Origin: Odontocerum albicorne | Taxonomy: Eukaryota; Arthropoda; Insecta; Trichoptera; Odontoceridae | DNA length: 64,000 nucleotides | Assembly: GCA_949825065.1 (NCBI GenBank) | Contig: OX463846.1 | Location: 6,343,366 to 6,407,365, forward strand | Reading direction: 5' to 3' | Shown: in pieces, positions 33,306-43,840 of the stretch | Position numbering within the stretch: position 1 is the stretch's first letter | Layout of the letters: each line of letters begins with the position of its first letter | Position numbers and translations under genes: made by a program | The notes under the pieces: model-generated | Databases searched by the model: none | What the model saw: only the letters and a program-made list of their open reading frames with translations | Told to the model about the DNA's origin: nothing

Positions 33306-35530
33306 AAACGTGTCTAATTTTTTAAATTACTACGTATTTTTTATAAAATCGTGTTGAATTTTTTAACACACTGTAAGCCATACGATAATTTTTTTTATTT
33401 AATGAATAAATGGTTTCAAAGTGGAATAAATTTATTCACATAAGAATATTGCAAAATTATGTGTGAAGCGTTGGAATGTAAAAGATTTTCCTATCGTCAG
33501 ATCGAGGGACAGTTTATGGCTTTTATGAACATTAATAATATATGCCCCTTAATTTCAAACCTATTTAGAATCAAATTAATCAATAAACCCAACGTGTCAT
33601 GTTTAAATTCTTAAATATTTTTTATTCATTGCCGTTAAATATGCCATCAGACTGCATGATATGTAATACAGTTTTTTTTAAATGAATAAAGTATTTCTAA
33701 GTTGAATCTAAATAATCAAATAGGAAGATTGTTGGATGATGCTTGAAACGTTCAAACACAAAGGCTTTTTTCGTCACTAGATCAGAGGGACAGTCTATGA
33801 CTTTAACGATCATTTTGATTTTATAACACTTCATTTCAACCTGTTTAAAATCAAATTTATCAATATACCCAACGTGTCATGTTTAAATTCTTAAATATTT
33901 TTCAATCATTGCCGTTGAATATGCCATCAGACTGCATGATATGTAATACAGTTTTTTTTTAAATGAATAAATTATTTCTAAGTTGAATCTAAATAATCAA
34001 ATAGGAAGATTGTTGGATGATGCGTGAAACGTTGAAATACAAAGTCTTTTTTCGTCACTAGATCAGAGGGACAGTCTATGGCTTTAACGATCATTTTGAT
34101 TTTATAACACTTCATTTCAACCTGTTTAAAATCAAATTTATCAATATACCCAACGTGTCATGTTTAAATTCTAAAATATTTTTTATTCATTGCCGTTAAA
34201 TATGCCATCAGACTGCATGATATGTAATACAGTTTTTTTAAATGAATAAAGTATTTCTAAGTTGAATCTAAATAATCAAATAGGAAGATTGTTGGATGAT
34301 GCGTGAAACGTTGACACACAAAGGCTTTTTTCGTCACTAGATCAGAGGGACAGTCTATGGCTTTAACGATCATTTTGATTTTATAACACTTCATTTCAAC
34401 CTGTTTAAAATCAAATTTATCAATATACCCAACGTGTCATGTTTAAATTCTTAAATATTTTTCAATCATTGCCGTTGAATATGCCATCAGACTGCATGAT
34501 ATGTAATACAGTTTTTTTTTAAATGAATAAATTATTTCTAAGTTGAATCTAAATAATCAAATAGGAAGATTGTTGGATGATGCGTGAAACGTTGAAATAC
34601 AAAGGCTTTTTTCGTCACTAGATCAGAGGGACAGTCTATGGCTTTAACGATCATTTACATTTTATAACACTTCATTTCAATCTGTTTAAAATCAAATTTA
34701 TCAATATACCCAACGTGTCATGTTTAAATTCTTAAATATTTTTCAATCATTGCCGTTGAATATGCCATCAGACGGCATGATATGTAATACAGTTTTTTTT
34801 TAAATGAATAAAGTATTTCTAAGTTGAATCTAAATAATCAAATAGGAAGATTGTTGGATGATGCGTGAAACGTTGAAATAAAAAGGCTTCTTTCGTCACT
34901 AGATCAGAGGGACAGTCTATGGCTTTTACGATCATTTTTATTTTATAACACTTCATTTCAACCTGTTTAAAATCAAATTTATCAATACACCCAACGTGTC
35001 ATGTTTAAATTCTAAAATATTTTTTATTCATTGCCGTTGAATATCCCATCAGACTGCATGATATGTAATACAGTTTTTTTTAAATGAATAAAGTATTTCT
35101 AAGTTAAATCTAAATAATCAAATAGGAAGATTGTTGGATGATGCGTGAAACGTTGAAATTCAAAGACTTCTTCCGCTAATAGATCAGAGGGACAGTCTAT
35201 GGCTTTAACGATCATTTTGATTTTATAATACTTCATTTCAACCTGTTTAAAATCAAATTTATCAATAAACCCAACGTGTCATGTTTAAATTCTTAAATAT
35301 TTTTTATTCACTGCCGTTGAATATGGCATCAGACGTCATAATATGTAATGCAGTTTTTCTTTTAATAAATTAACTATTCCAAAGTTGAATCTAAATAATC
35401 AAAAAGGAAGATTTTTGAATGATCTTCCGTCACTTGATCAGAGGGATAGTCTATGGCTTTTACGATCATTATTATTTTGTCATTTCATTTCCTATTAAGA
35501 CTTAAATTTATAATTTAACTTCAAATATCC
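33306..35530. repeat. Satellite array, eight monomers of about 280 bp
   Basis: The anchor AACGTGTCATGTTTAAATTC recurs at 33591, 33871, 34152, 34431, 34712, 34993 and 35273 (spacings 279-281). A diverged first monomer begins near 33306. The inner monomers are very similar, while the first and last are clearly diverged, the usual pattern for a satellite array homogenised from within. No open reading frame is conserved across the monomers. Confidence 0.95.
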
Positions 35531-36038
35531 ATATTCTTAATATTTCAATTTTTTTTACTAAGATCGTTTTAAAACGAAAATATTGTGGACTGCAAGACAG
35601 TGTTATATAAGATTTAGAAAATTTCTTATGAGAAAAATCCTCTTACATTAACATATAATATAGTTGATTACATTTTTGCCTATGAAAATCGAGGTTCGCC
35701 GAATCGGAAAATCTTGAAGGACAAGTGGAAATAGTGTAATGATTGTCAAAGATTTCAAAGCATTTTTTTTTTAGCAACTGGATTATTCAGATTTCCGCAA
35801 AACGTTTGTGGATTCATCGTATCGTGAAATTATGAAAAGTACCGGGATATAATTTCCTTTAGCTTTTAAAAATACCCTTAAATGCGGGAATTTTCGATTT
35901 TAGCAAAATATGAAAAAAAATATGATGTTTTTGAGCAAAAATGTATATTTATTTAAAAATTCATTATTTCAATAGATTTTTTCGAATTATCCCCGAAACA
36001 GGTTTTTATTGGAGGAATTAATAAAAACAAACGTTAGA
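35531..36038. other. Unassigned AT-rich sequence
   Basis: Nothing recognised between the satellite and the next PLE. Confidence 0.45.
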
Positions 36039-36048
36039 AAAAATCTAA

Positions 36049-36774
36049 TTGTTGTTTATAGTTAAAGCATTAACGTTGTGGAGGTTTAAAGACATTGTAA
36101 TTTATTTAAAAACATTAACCGACGACAATTTTAAAAAGGAATTAATAACCATAAAAAAAATTGCTACAAATAATGGCTATCCTGGAAGCCTCATTGATTC
36201 ACTTTTAAAAAACAAAACAAAAAAGAAACTTATAAAAGATTATATATTTAACGACACCTATAAGCATACCTATAAATGGGGCAAAGTCCTATTTATAAAA
36301 AATATATCAAATGAAATAACCAAAAATATTCCAAGTCACATAAAGCCAGCTTTTTACACTAACTTTAATCTCCGGAAACTCTTATTTAATGGGAAAGGCA
36401 AAAATGGAATACTTAACAACAGCGGTGTGTATAAACTTTTATGTGCTGACTGTGATAATTTCTATATAGGAAAGACAGGAAGATCTTTTGAAAAGAGATT
36501 TCGTGAACACCAATCTGCTTTAACAAATCCTCTAATTTATTCTGAAATGGCTAATCATTGTCACCGTGAGAATCATACTTTTTCTATCGATGATGCCAAA
36601 TTCTTACATATTAGCGGCAACGGAAATAGATTGGACAGATTAGAGGCCCTAGAAATTTCTAAGTCAGTATACCGATCAGAGCATCTGTTGAATAGTTATT
36701 TCCCCAAAATCTCCCCGCTCTTGGCCGAAATTATACCTAGCCTTCCTCTCACCCCTCCCGCCTCCAACCGTTGA
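36049..36774 (+). CDS. PLE GIY-YIG endonuclease ORF, 241 codons, no RT
   Basis: The frame is uninterrupted. Its first 20 or so residues derive from the PLE terminal box and are not conserved protein. Next come TDDNFKKELITIKKIA and NNGYPGSLIDSLL, then the GIY-YIG nuclease: GVYKLLCADCDNFYIGKTGR (residues about 125-144) with a CxxC pair, then RFREHQ, HCHRENHTF and a proline-rich end. GIY-YIG nucleases cut DNA through the paired tyrosines, arginine and a later glutamate, and PLEs use theirs to nick the target. Whether an endonuclease-only protein is made is unknown; the ATG may be fortuitous. It is most simply a truncated retroelement gene with a lucky start. Confidence 0.8.
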   Translation: MLFIVKALTLWRFKDIVIYLKTLTDDNFKKELITIKKIATNNGYPGSLIDSLLKNKTKKKLIKDYIFNDTYKHTYKWGKVLFIKNISNEITKNIPSHIKPAFYTNFNLRKLLFNGKGKNGILNNSGVYKLLCADCDNFYIGKTGRSFEKRFREHQSALTNPLIYSEMANHCHRENHTFSIDDAKFLHISGNGNRLDRLEALEISKSVYRSEHLLNSYFPKISPLLAEIIPSLPLTPPASNR

Positions 36775-36904
36775 AGTGTCTATATCGGTGCCAGTCCGAA
36801 CAGCATTTAGTCTTGTTTGCGCTCCCCTGAAGATGAGATGAAAGCCTTGAAACCGGTAGGGTTATACCGTCATAAAAAAGTGGAATAAACAGTGTTTATT
36901 TTAC
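36051..36904 (+). mobile_element. Penelope-like element with 12-bp TSD
   Basis: The exact duplication AAAAATCTAATT lies at 36039-36050 and 36905-36916. It starts with the terminal box GTTGTTTATAGTTAAAGCAT, has only about 60 bp before coding sequence begins, and ends with the 3' hammerhead and terminal block. There is no inverted left arm beyond the terminal box, so this copy has a simpler layout than the one at 15.1 kb. The RT is absent. Confidence 0.9.
36827..36872 (+). ncRNA. Hammerhead ribozyme-like motif (intact core, GUC site)
   Basis: CTGAAGA (36827-36833), stem II GAGAT/GCCTT with one weakened pair, GAAA (36849-36852), stem III CGGTA/TACCG and GTC (36869-36871). It sits downstream of the endonuclease ORF in the same orientation, as in the copy at 16.4 kb. 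Confidence 0.66.
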
Positions 36905-36916
36905 AAAAATCTAATT

Positions 36917-37000
36917 ATTGACAATCTTCACGATCTAAACGGTAATACACTAGTATTCCAACCTTGGTATTGTGGGTTTAATTATCTTTTGAACCCAGAT
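36917..37000 (+). repeat. SINE S1, left half of a copy split by LINE-B
   Basis: A weak head with a B-box-like GGGTTTAATTATC near 36974, then TTTTGAACCCAGAT. The sequence resumes at 38135 after the LINE-B insertion. Confidence 0.5.
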
Positions 37001-38134
37001 ATCCAGATAGATCAACCACAGACGCACTCTTCGTGAACCGTCTATTAACTGAAAAATCAATAGAGTATAACAAAACAGCATACCTCTGTTTTGTCGACCT
37101 CACTAAGACATTTGATAGAGTTAGACTGGAAGATGTGATAAAAATACTCAGTGAGAAGAATGTCCCCTCGAACTTAATAACACTCATAAAAGGATTAAAT
37201 ACCAATAGCTACACCAGAATTAAAATAGAGAATGACCTGTCAAATGCCTTCCCTATTCCGATTGGAATTAGACAAGGGGATAGCTTAAGCCCGTTCCTCT
37301 TCAATTTAATAATGGAGAAACTAATTGAGGAAGTTTCAGACATGGACATAGGATACAGACTGGGAGACAAAAAAGTAAGCATTGTATGCTACGCAGACGA
37401 TGCAGTACTCACCGCAGAATCCGAAGATGACCTCCAAAGGATGTTATATAGACTCCATCAAACCTCACTAAAATATAACATGTTGATATCCACGGACAAA
37501 ACGAAGAGCCTCACAATATTTAAGATCCCGGTGAGATGCAAACTAGCAATGAATAACAAAATAATAGAGCAAGTGATGGAGTTTAGGTATCGTGGAGTGA
37601 GCATCAGTAGCAATGGAAATCTGTATGATGAAACCTTGAGACTGGTCAATAAGGCGGCTGCAATATCGGGATGCCTAAGAACACTTGTGTGGAATAATAA
37701 ACACATGAGAATAGAAAGTAAAGTCAGAATATACGAGACATGTGTGAGACCGATATCCACCTACGGAACAGAGACCAACGCAGACACATCTAGAACAAAA
37801 TCTCTCCTGAGAACCTCGGAAATGAAAACACTGAGATTTATAACCGAAAACACACTAAGATATAATTAGAATCATAAACAAAGAAACAAGGAGAAAGTGT
37901 AGTACGGCAGACATCGTCAGGTGGGAAAGACAACGAAGACGATAATGGAACGAACATGTAAACAGAATGAAGACGACGGACTTCCACGTGTCGCCCTTGA
38001 AGGGAACCCAGCCGGAAGAAGATTACCGGTAAGACCTCCGAAGAGATGGCGTGACAGCTGGCAATCCACGTCACAAGAAGGGGAACAAGCGGAACAAACA
38101 GATCATGATCTATAGGAAGAGGAAGAAGAAGAAG
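37001..38134 (+). mobile_element. LINE-B copy 2 with 8-bp TSD, inserted in a SINE
   Basis: The exact duplication ACCCAGAT lies at 36993-37000 and 38135-38142. The copy is 5'-truncated at the start of the RT domain, about 1.13 kb long, and ends in a GGAAGAGGAAGAAGAAGAAG tail. It is the longest LINE piece in the window. Confidence 0.88.
37033..38113 (+). pseudogene. LINE-B reverse transcriptase and C-terminal region
   Basis: The RT palm is present: motif A CFVDLTKTFDRV (Asp at residue 22), RQGDSLSPFLFN (about residue 80) and motif C YADDA (120-124). Both motifs keep their catalytic aspartates. Later come VMEFRYRGVSI, an RIYETCVRPISTYGTE block and TSRTKSLLRTSEMKTLRF. The frame stops at 37869; comparison with the 39.6-kb copy shows a small indel there. 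After it, the C-terminal region continues in another frame to about 38113 (RPPKRWRDSWQ). Upstream endonuclease and fingers are missing. RT copies element RNA at the insertion site; this copy is dead. Confidence 0.87.
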
Positions 38135-38270
38135 ACCCAGATTTTAAGAAAAAGGGTTTTCATTCTAAAACGTCTTACTGGTTAGTTGGAAGAGATTTTC
38201 ACAGCGCAATAAATCTGTTAGATTGTATTGTATACAACGATGGTGTAATATAATACAATACATTTGATTT
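38135..38270 (+). repeat. SINE S1, right half of the split copy
   Basis: Continues with ACCCAGATTTTAAGAAAAAG, then the S1 body GGTTAGTTGGAAGAGATT, GCAATAAATCTGTTAGATTG and TATTGTATAC. Joined in thought to 36917-37000 it gives the usual S1 order. Confidence 0.6.
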
Positions 38271-39559
38271 AAAATATAACTTTTAAAACTTGTTCTAGTA
38301 TTAAATTTATTTTAAACTTGAAAGTTAATAACCTTTAACGAATACTTAATTAAATCAGTTAATAACGAATACCATAAAAAAACGATACAATAAGCTATCC
38401 CTCGTTCTCAAATATTATTGTCAGTCATTAAATAATACTTCTTTACCTGTATTGGTTTATTATGTATGAACTGTTACTCCTTAGCAACTAATTTTGACTC
38501 AATGCTGAGGGTCACAAATTGCTGAATATATTTATATGCTTTTCTGGAGGAAAATAGTGCGGTGGTTTCCCCATTGCTTCCGTACTGTGGTAGATCTTGT
38601 ATACGTGTTGCATATATTGGAAGCCCTGCTGACAACCCATAGTTTTTGGGGTGAAATATTAGACCCTAGATGAAATGTGCACTTATGGATGTTAAGTAAG
38701 AATAAGAATGCTGCAAAATGTTTTGGGATAGAATATTATGAATAAGAGTTGAAAATATTAGGAGAGAGGACAGGGAAACACAGAAGCAAAAATCACCTGC
38801 TAATGTGCCCATTATGTTCAGCCTGTGGGTGCACGTTATTTCCCGGTTGTAGCCGCTATGCGTGGACCGCTGCTTGGAACAAATTATGAAAAGTTTAAGA
38901 TGTCAGTAGGCAAGGGGCTGAGTTCTTTACAGAATACCATATACTGGCCAGTAGTACCCACAATATACTACCCTTTAACATCTTGCTACACATCTAGGCA
39001 TTTATCCGTAAGTAAAAGAGTTGGAGTAAAATTAGTCCGGAAGTGAATTCGTCAGAAATTGAACCGGAGGTACTCGCGTGCATGGTAATCATTACACCAT
39101 AGCAGTTTTATGGTAATAAAATACGAATTACTAATATCTCAGTTTATTTTTCAAAAACACATCCTGTTTATTGAATTCGGAAACATTTGAGATGTGCTTA
39201 CGCAAGCGGAATCATTTTGTTCTCCGTTATTTTGCTTTTAAGGTATATTTATTGCAATAAAGCAATCTTCTTGGTCATAACTCTTTTCACAGAGATACAT
39301 TGATATTTATTGTGAATTCATATAGACACAAAGGATAAAGAATAAAAGAGAGTATTGCATTCTATGCAGAAGCATTGCAGAATGGTCAGCTCACTGTGGA
39401 AGGCGTCCGTGTGTTGAATTAAGCGGCATTCAATCACCGTGATGGATGAAACACAGATCCGGCTGTAGTGCCAATTGCAAATCATATTTAAAAATTAACC
39501 TGACTTAACCTTACCATTAATTATATTTTATTACACTTGATATTTCTCTAGATGTTAGA
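38271..39559. other. Mostly unassigned; tRNA-like trace at 39050-39110
   Basis: The minus strand around 39050-39110 reads GCTATGGTGTAATGATTACC ... CCGGTTCAATTTC, which is A-box and B-box like and may be a SINE head. The rest shows no recognisable feature. Confidence 0.35.
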
Positions 39560-40665
39560 ATGAGCGATCTGAAATCGTAAAAAGAAGAATATGCATAGTC
39601 TTCTTCTTGTTCCTCTTCCTATAGATCATGATCTTCTTCTTCGCTTGTTCCTCTTCTTGTGACGTGGATTGCCAGCTGTCACGCTATCTCTTCGGAGGTC
39701 TTCCCGGCAATCTTCTTCCGGCTGGGTTCCCTTCAAGGGCGACACGTGGAAGTCTGTCGTCTTAATTCTGTTTACATGTTCGTTCCAGTATCGCCTTCGT
39801 TGTCTTCCCCACCTGACGATGTCTTCCGTACCACACTTTCTCCTTATTTCGGTGTTTCTGATTCTATATCTTAGTGTGTTTCCGGTTATACATCTCAGTG
39901 TTTTCATTTCCGAGGTTCTCAGGAGAGATTTTGTTCTAGATGTGTCTGCTCTGGTCTCTATTCCGTAGGTGGCTATCGGTCTCACACATGTATTGTACAT
40001 ATATTCTGACTTTACTTTCTATTCTCATGTGTTTATTATTCCACACATGTATTCTTAGGCATCCGGATATTGCAGCCGCCTTATTGACCTGTCTCAAGGT
40101 TTTATCATGCATAGCCAATCGCTTAAATTAATTAAATTTGAAGTCAAAAGTAATAATAATTGAAATTTAATTACTGAAAATATGAAAAAAATATCGACCA
40201 ACGTTCACAAAACGGGCGAAGAGACCACCACAAATCGATAAGTCAGAACTACTGAGAACTGAGACGGGACCCGGTCTTGGACTGTTATATCTCGAAGGAA
40301 GAAACACAATTGCGAACTGATATTCTATTTCTTCCGTTCCCGTATACCGAAGTAGAGTGAGAGTGAGACGTGAATAGCGTCGCTTCCTCACCCATAGCAG
40401 TATTTTAAAATGAATATACCTACGTCACACATTGGCACACGTTTGTGAATTTATTGTGAATTTATTCCCGATTTTCACAACATACATATCTCTGATGTGA
40501 CCGATAAGTGCTAATTATTATTAATATAATTTTTTTCATTCAATGCGTAAATGTATTACGGAGGAATACCTAAAATCTGAACCCAGTATTTATTATATTT
40601 ATAGAGGTATTAAAGTTTTTAGAAGCAATGTGTACTAGTTACACATCACAGGAATGGAAGGGTCA
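39560..40665 (+). mobile_element. piggyBac-like MITE, old copy, split by LINE-B
   Basis: 39560-39598 plus 40107-40665 align end to end with 59745-60281: GAGCGATnTnAAATCG, GCTTAAATTnATTAAATTT, GTTCACAAAACGGnCG, AGACGTGAATAGCGTCGCT and the right end ACACATCACAG ... GAAGGG. The left terminus is missing and the TTAA at the right has become TCAA. More diverged than the two copies at 59.7 and 62.9 kb. Confidence 0.75.
39599..40106 (-). mobile_element. LINE-B copy 3 with 8-bp TSD, nested in the piggyBac-like MITE
   Basis: The exact duplication ATGCATAG lies at 39591-39598 and 40107-40114; removing the insert restores the uninterrupted sequence seen in the copies at 59.78 and 63.05 kb. The minus strand encodes the C-terminal part: MYNTCVRPIATYGIE, SRTKSLLRTSEMKTLRCI, EDIVRWGRQRRRYWNEHV, then the end, and the (GAA)n tail lies at the low-coordinate side. 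The 124-codon frame (39626-40000) is open. Confidence 0.92.
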
Positions 40666-41344
40666 AGACAGGCATCGTGTCAACTAGGTCATGGAAGTCA
40701 TTTGCTAAAATTTAAGTTTGATCCATTTCTTTTATTGCCCAATTAGATTCATTATTCAGGAGGTAAAATAACTGAGTAAAGTGTAGAAAATTTATCTAGA
40801 TCGAAAGTTACAACCTCGAATATCATGGAAGATGCATTGCGAATAACAAGATATAACAGGCTTTACTAAAACTAAAACTAATTTGAATATCTGCTCAAAC
40901 ATCTAAAGTATCGTGGCTGGTGTTCATGTTTTTGTTTTGCAGTTTGTTTGTTATTTTAATTATATGTTAATATTAGATGTTATTAAGTTATGATTTTATC
41001 TACATATCTTCATTTAAATTTAACTTAAACAAATAATAAACCTATAACTTTTAAACGACAAATCGGCGAATAAGGTAGACAAACCAGCGAATAAATTGTT
41101 AGTTTTAAACAATAGACTTACGACAAAAAATGTAGAACTTAATTTAACCAAAAACACGTTACGACGAAAATAATTGGATTTTTTTGGTTAAAATCATCTA
41201 ACGAAAGGTTCAACTCCACGTTTAATTAAGAATGAAATTGAACTTTAGGCTTATGTGGTAAGGTGAAGAAGAGAATTCTGTGATCGTTAAGGCATGTAAA
41301 ACAAATTTATGTTAAAATACTAACAAAACAAATATATAGTTCAA
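40666..41344. other. Unassigned AT-rich sequence
   Basis: Nothing recognised. Confidence 0.45.
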
Positions 41345-41570
41345 ATGGGGGGTGAATGGGTGAAGGAAGACAAAGGAAAGAATAGGTGAATCAAGTGAAT
41401 TGTATTTTGAAAGAAAGGAATTTCAAAAGTCACAGCCACTGTAGAATTGCAAGAGAAGGTGTATGTATGCAGAATAAGCGAAGGACATTTGTCTAGATAG
41501 GAAAATCAGGCGTTATGTCTTTTTTGCCTACCCCGATAGAGTAGTTGCGTGAAAGTATATTTGTATTTTT
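41345..41570 (+). pseudogene. LINE-D 3'-end remnant
   Basis: Decayed blocks RQRKE-VNQVNCILKE (family form GRPRKxWLDQVNDxLKE), REGVCMQNKRRTFV and a final form of LSAYPDRxxA read as FLPTPIE. It ends near a TTTTGCCTACCCCGATAGAG, the nucleotide signature of LINE-D 3' ends. Confidence 0.55.
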
Positions 41571-41732
41571 TCCAATTCATAGATACACCTTTGTTACATG
41601 GTAGACCTCTTGATTTCTAATGTTCAGGGTTCAACTGATGTTACCTTAAAAAGTTTCATATGGCTTATGTGTTTTTTCATGTTTTGTTGAAACTCATTGC
41701 CGATTGTTTATAATCCTACTATGTTGAATCAT

Positions 41733-42084
41733 ATTCTTCTTCTTCCTAGTGTCATATCAGGTCCCTTCAACGTTGACTATCACCTGAGAGTAGGCACCTT
41801 TGTACCCGGCAGCTCGAAAAAGATCCCTCACCCTCCTCATACCAGTCCAATCACGTATATTGCGGAGTTAGGAGATTTGCTTCCTGCCAACACCTCTTCG
41901 ACCCTCTATTTTGCCTTGGATTATCAGGTGCAGTAATTTGTACTTTGCTCCTCTAAGTACGTGACCCAAATAGGACACCGTTCAGATTTTAATATCTCTC
42001 TATCAACTCTCTATCAACTTTGGCTCTTTGAAGAACCCTTGTGTTGCTGACCATATCCGTCCAGGGTATCCGTAGCAGTCTCCG
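41733..42084 (-). mobile_element. LINE-A copy 3, 5'-truncated, 10-bp TSD
   Basis: The exact duplication GTTGAATCAT lies at 41723-41732 and 42085-42094. The tail (TTCTTCTTCTTCC on the plus strand) is at the low-coordinate end. The minus strand encodes the LINE-A C-terminal blocks with frame breaks: RLLRIPWTDMV, RVLQRA, GHVL, and a form of GLVxRxRDLFRAAG. About 350 bp long. Confidence 0.82.
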
Positions 42085-42204
42085 GTTGAATCATACAGAA
42101 ATGTTAGTATAATACGGCCTGAATGAACCCCTGATAAACGTTCGACCAACTTAGGTTTAAGAAAGGAAGTTATGCAAAGTTATCTTTCTCGATCTTAAAA
42201 AGCT

Positions 42205-42290
42205 TGAAAGTTGGTTGGTTGAAAAAATTACCACATGTCAATAATCCCAAAAGGTTGTACTGTATACAATGAAAATGTTATACGGGCACT
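42205..42290 (+). repeat. SINE S1 body fragment
   Basis: Reads GTTGGTTGGTTGAAAAAATT, CACATGTCAATAATCCCAAA and GGTTGTACTGTATACAATG, matching the S1 body at 17150-17210. Confidence 0.55.
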
Positions 42291-42524
42291 GGTATAGCCG
42301 CTAGGCGTGACTTGTTTAATATGAGGAGGTTTCAGTCCCAAGTTAGAGCACCCTTGAGGAGAGTTTGTTCTCCAAACGATGCAATCTAAAGTTGTCCATT
42401 GAATTGAAAATTAATTAAATTGAATGTTTGGATGTTTAATTGTGTCAAATTTTGAAACTTAACTGGTCTGTTTAAAAAACTGGTTTTTCGATATAAACAC
42501 TTGAAATCTGAAGACTTTTCGCCC

Positions 42525-42600
42525 TCGTCATTGTTGGACCTTATAGACGAGGATCTCCTCGCCTCTTCAACGTCAATCTTGAGCTGCTTCTCCAAGTCGA
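42525..42600. repeat. SINE S2 fragment
   Basis: The block GACGAGGATCTCCTCGCCTC plus TTCAACGTCAATCTTGAG matches the same block in both longer S2 copies (505-535 and 23650-23685). Confidence 0.5.
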
Positions 42601-43290
42601 TCACATTATTTTCTGTGAGTAAAGAACTCGATCCTGGATGCGCACTCCCACAGTTGTCACAGATATATTGATCATATTAAGTCACCTGGTAAGCTGACGC
42701 ATGCTGACTGTTTCTCATACGTTTAGCCGTTGAGACGCCATCGTCTTTAGAATAGATGGCTCTCCATCCTCCATGGTTCTGAGCTTCTGTTCTCAATCCT
42801 CAGGTGCCCCGCACAACATCAGCGACTCTCGCAGACTATACTTAAAGCGTTTTCTCTGCCCACCAACCTTTCGCTTCCATTACTTTCTTATATACTCGTA
42901 CAACGCGTTTACGGAGCCTATGTGAGCCCATGCGTATCACATGTCTAGTCCATCTCAATTTCACCTTAACAGTGGGAGCGTTGCAGAACCGAAACATTTG
43001 TGATATTAAAACTCGAAACGAAGGAAACGCTGGTAGAAAGTTTCAAGGCGACGAATGTGCCTTCTATAGGGAAATCAAGTCTCAGACCCAAAGATAAGTG
43101 TAGATAAGACAATGGTCTTATAAACAGATAAATTAGTAGATGAGGTTCATGAGGTAGAATAATGCCATTTAGTTTAGCAGCAGCTGTTGACGTGCTCTTG
43201 AGTCAACTTTTCAATTCATCATCAAAAGAAAAGTTCGAAGCCAGGATGCTGCCCAGATATGTGAAGCTAGGTACGTTTTCTAGCTATATC
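42600..43290 (-). pseudogene. LINE-E C-terminal region, decayed
   Basis: Minus strand: FTYLGSILASNFSFDDEL, then KSTSTAAAKLNGI (family form RIxKAxxAFGKL). After frameshifts come RWTRHVIRMGSHRLRKRVVR, a form of GGQRKRFKYSLRESL and a Cys-containing end (YICDNCGSAHPG). This order, with a terminal zinc-finger-like CxxC, is known from a widespread LINE family in animals. Multiple frameshifts and stops. Confidence 0.72.
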
Positions 43291-43827
43291 ATTCACTTGA
43301 ATGTTGGATGATTGCAGTACCTCGTTTAGTGTAGAATAAAATAAAACTTGAACTATCTTCACATTTATTTCGAGGCAAAATATGTAATACATCTCTGAAC
43401 AAAAACTTTTATGTCAAATATCCATAAACTTATAAGGCACTAAATATTTGTTCTTAAGTCTTGAAGTCGTACAAGAACTCTTGACGTAAATAAGTACAAT
43501 TTTATAGCACAAAATAGAAATTCTCAACATCTTGAACCAAAAAAGTATCTTTAATGATAAGATACATTTGTGTCTCGCACACAATGCACGCTAGATAACT
43601 CCAACCCTGACTGTATCTTTCACCAGCATCGCATTCAATTCTCTCTGCACCAAAGCCTTTAAAGACGCGTTTGACTCGCATGCTGAGTTATTGTTTTAAA
43701 ACAATTTAATTCTCCATTTTACTACATGTTTGGTATTTAAAAGGTTTTCAAAAGTAAAAGATGTTTATCTGTTTCGATATAAAAGCATTATGTCATATTC
43801 GTTTAAATAACGTTTTGATGAAGATAA
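43291..43827. other. Unassigned sequence
   Basis: No recognised motif between LINE-E and the PLE derivative. Confidence 0.4.
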
Positions 43828-43840
43828 CATAATTAACTTT

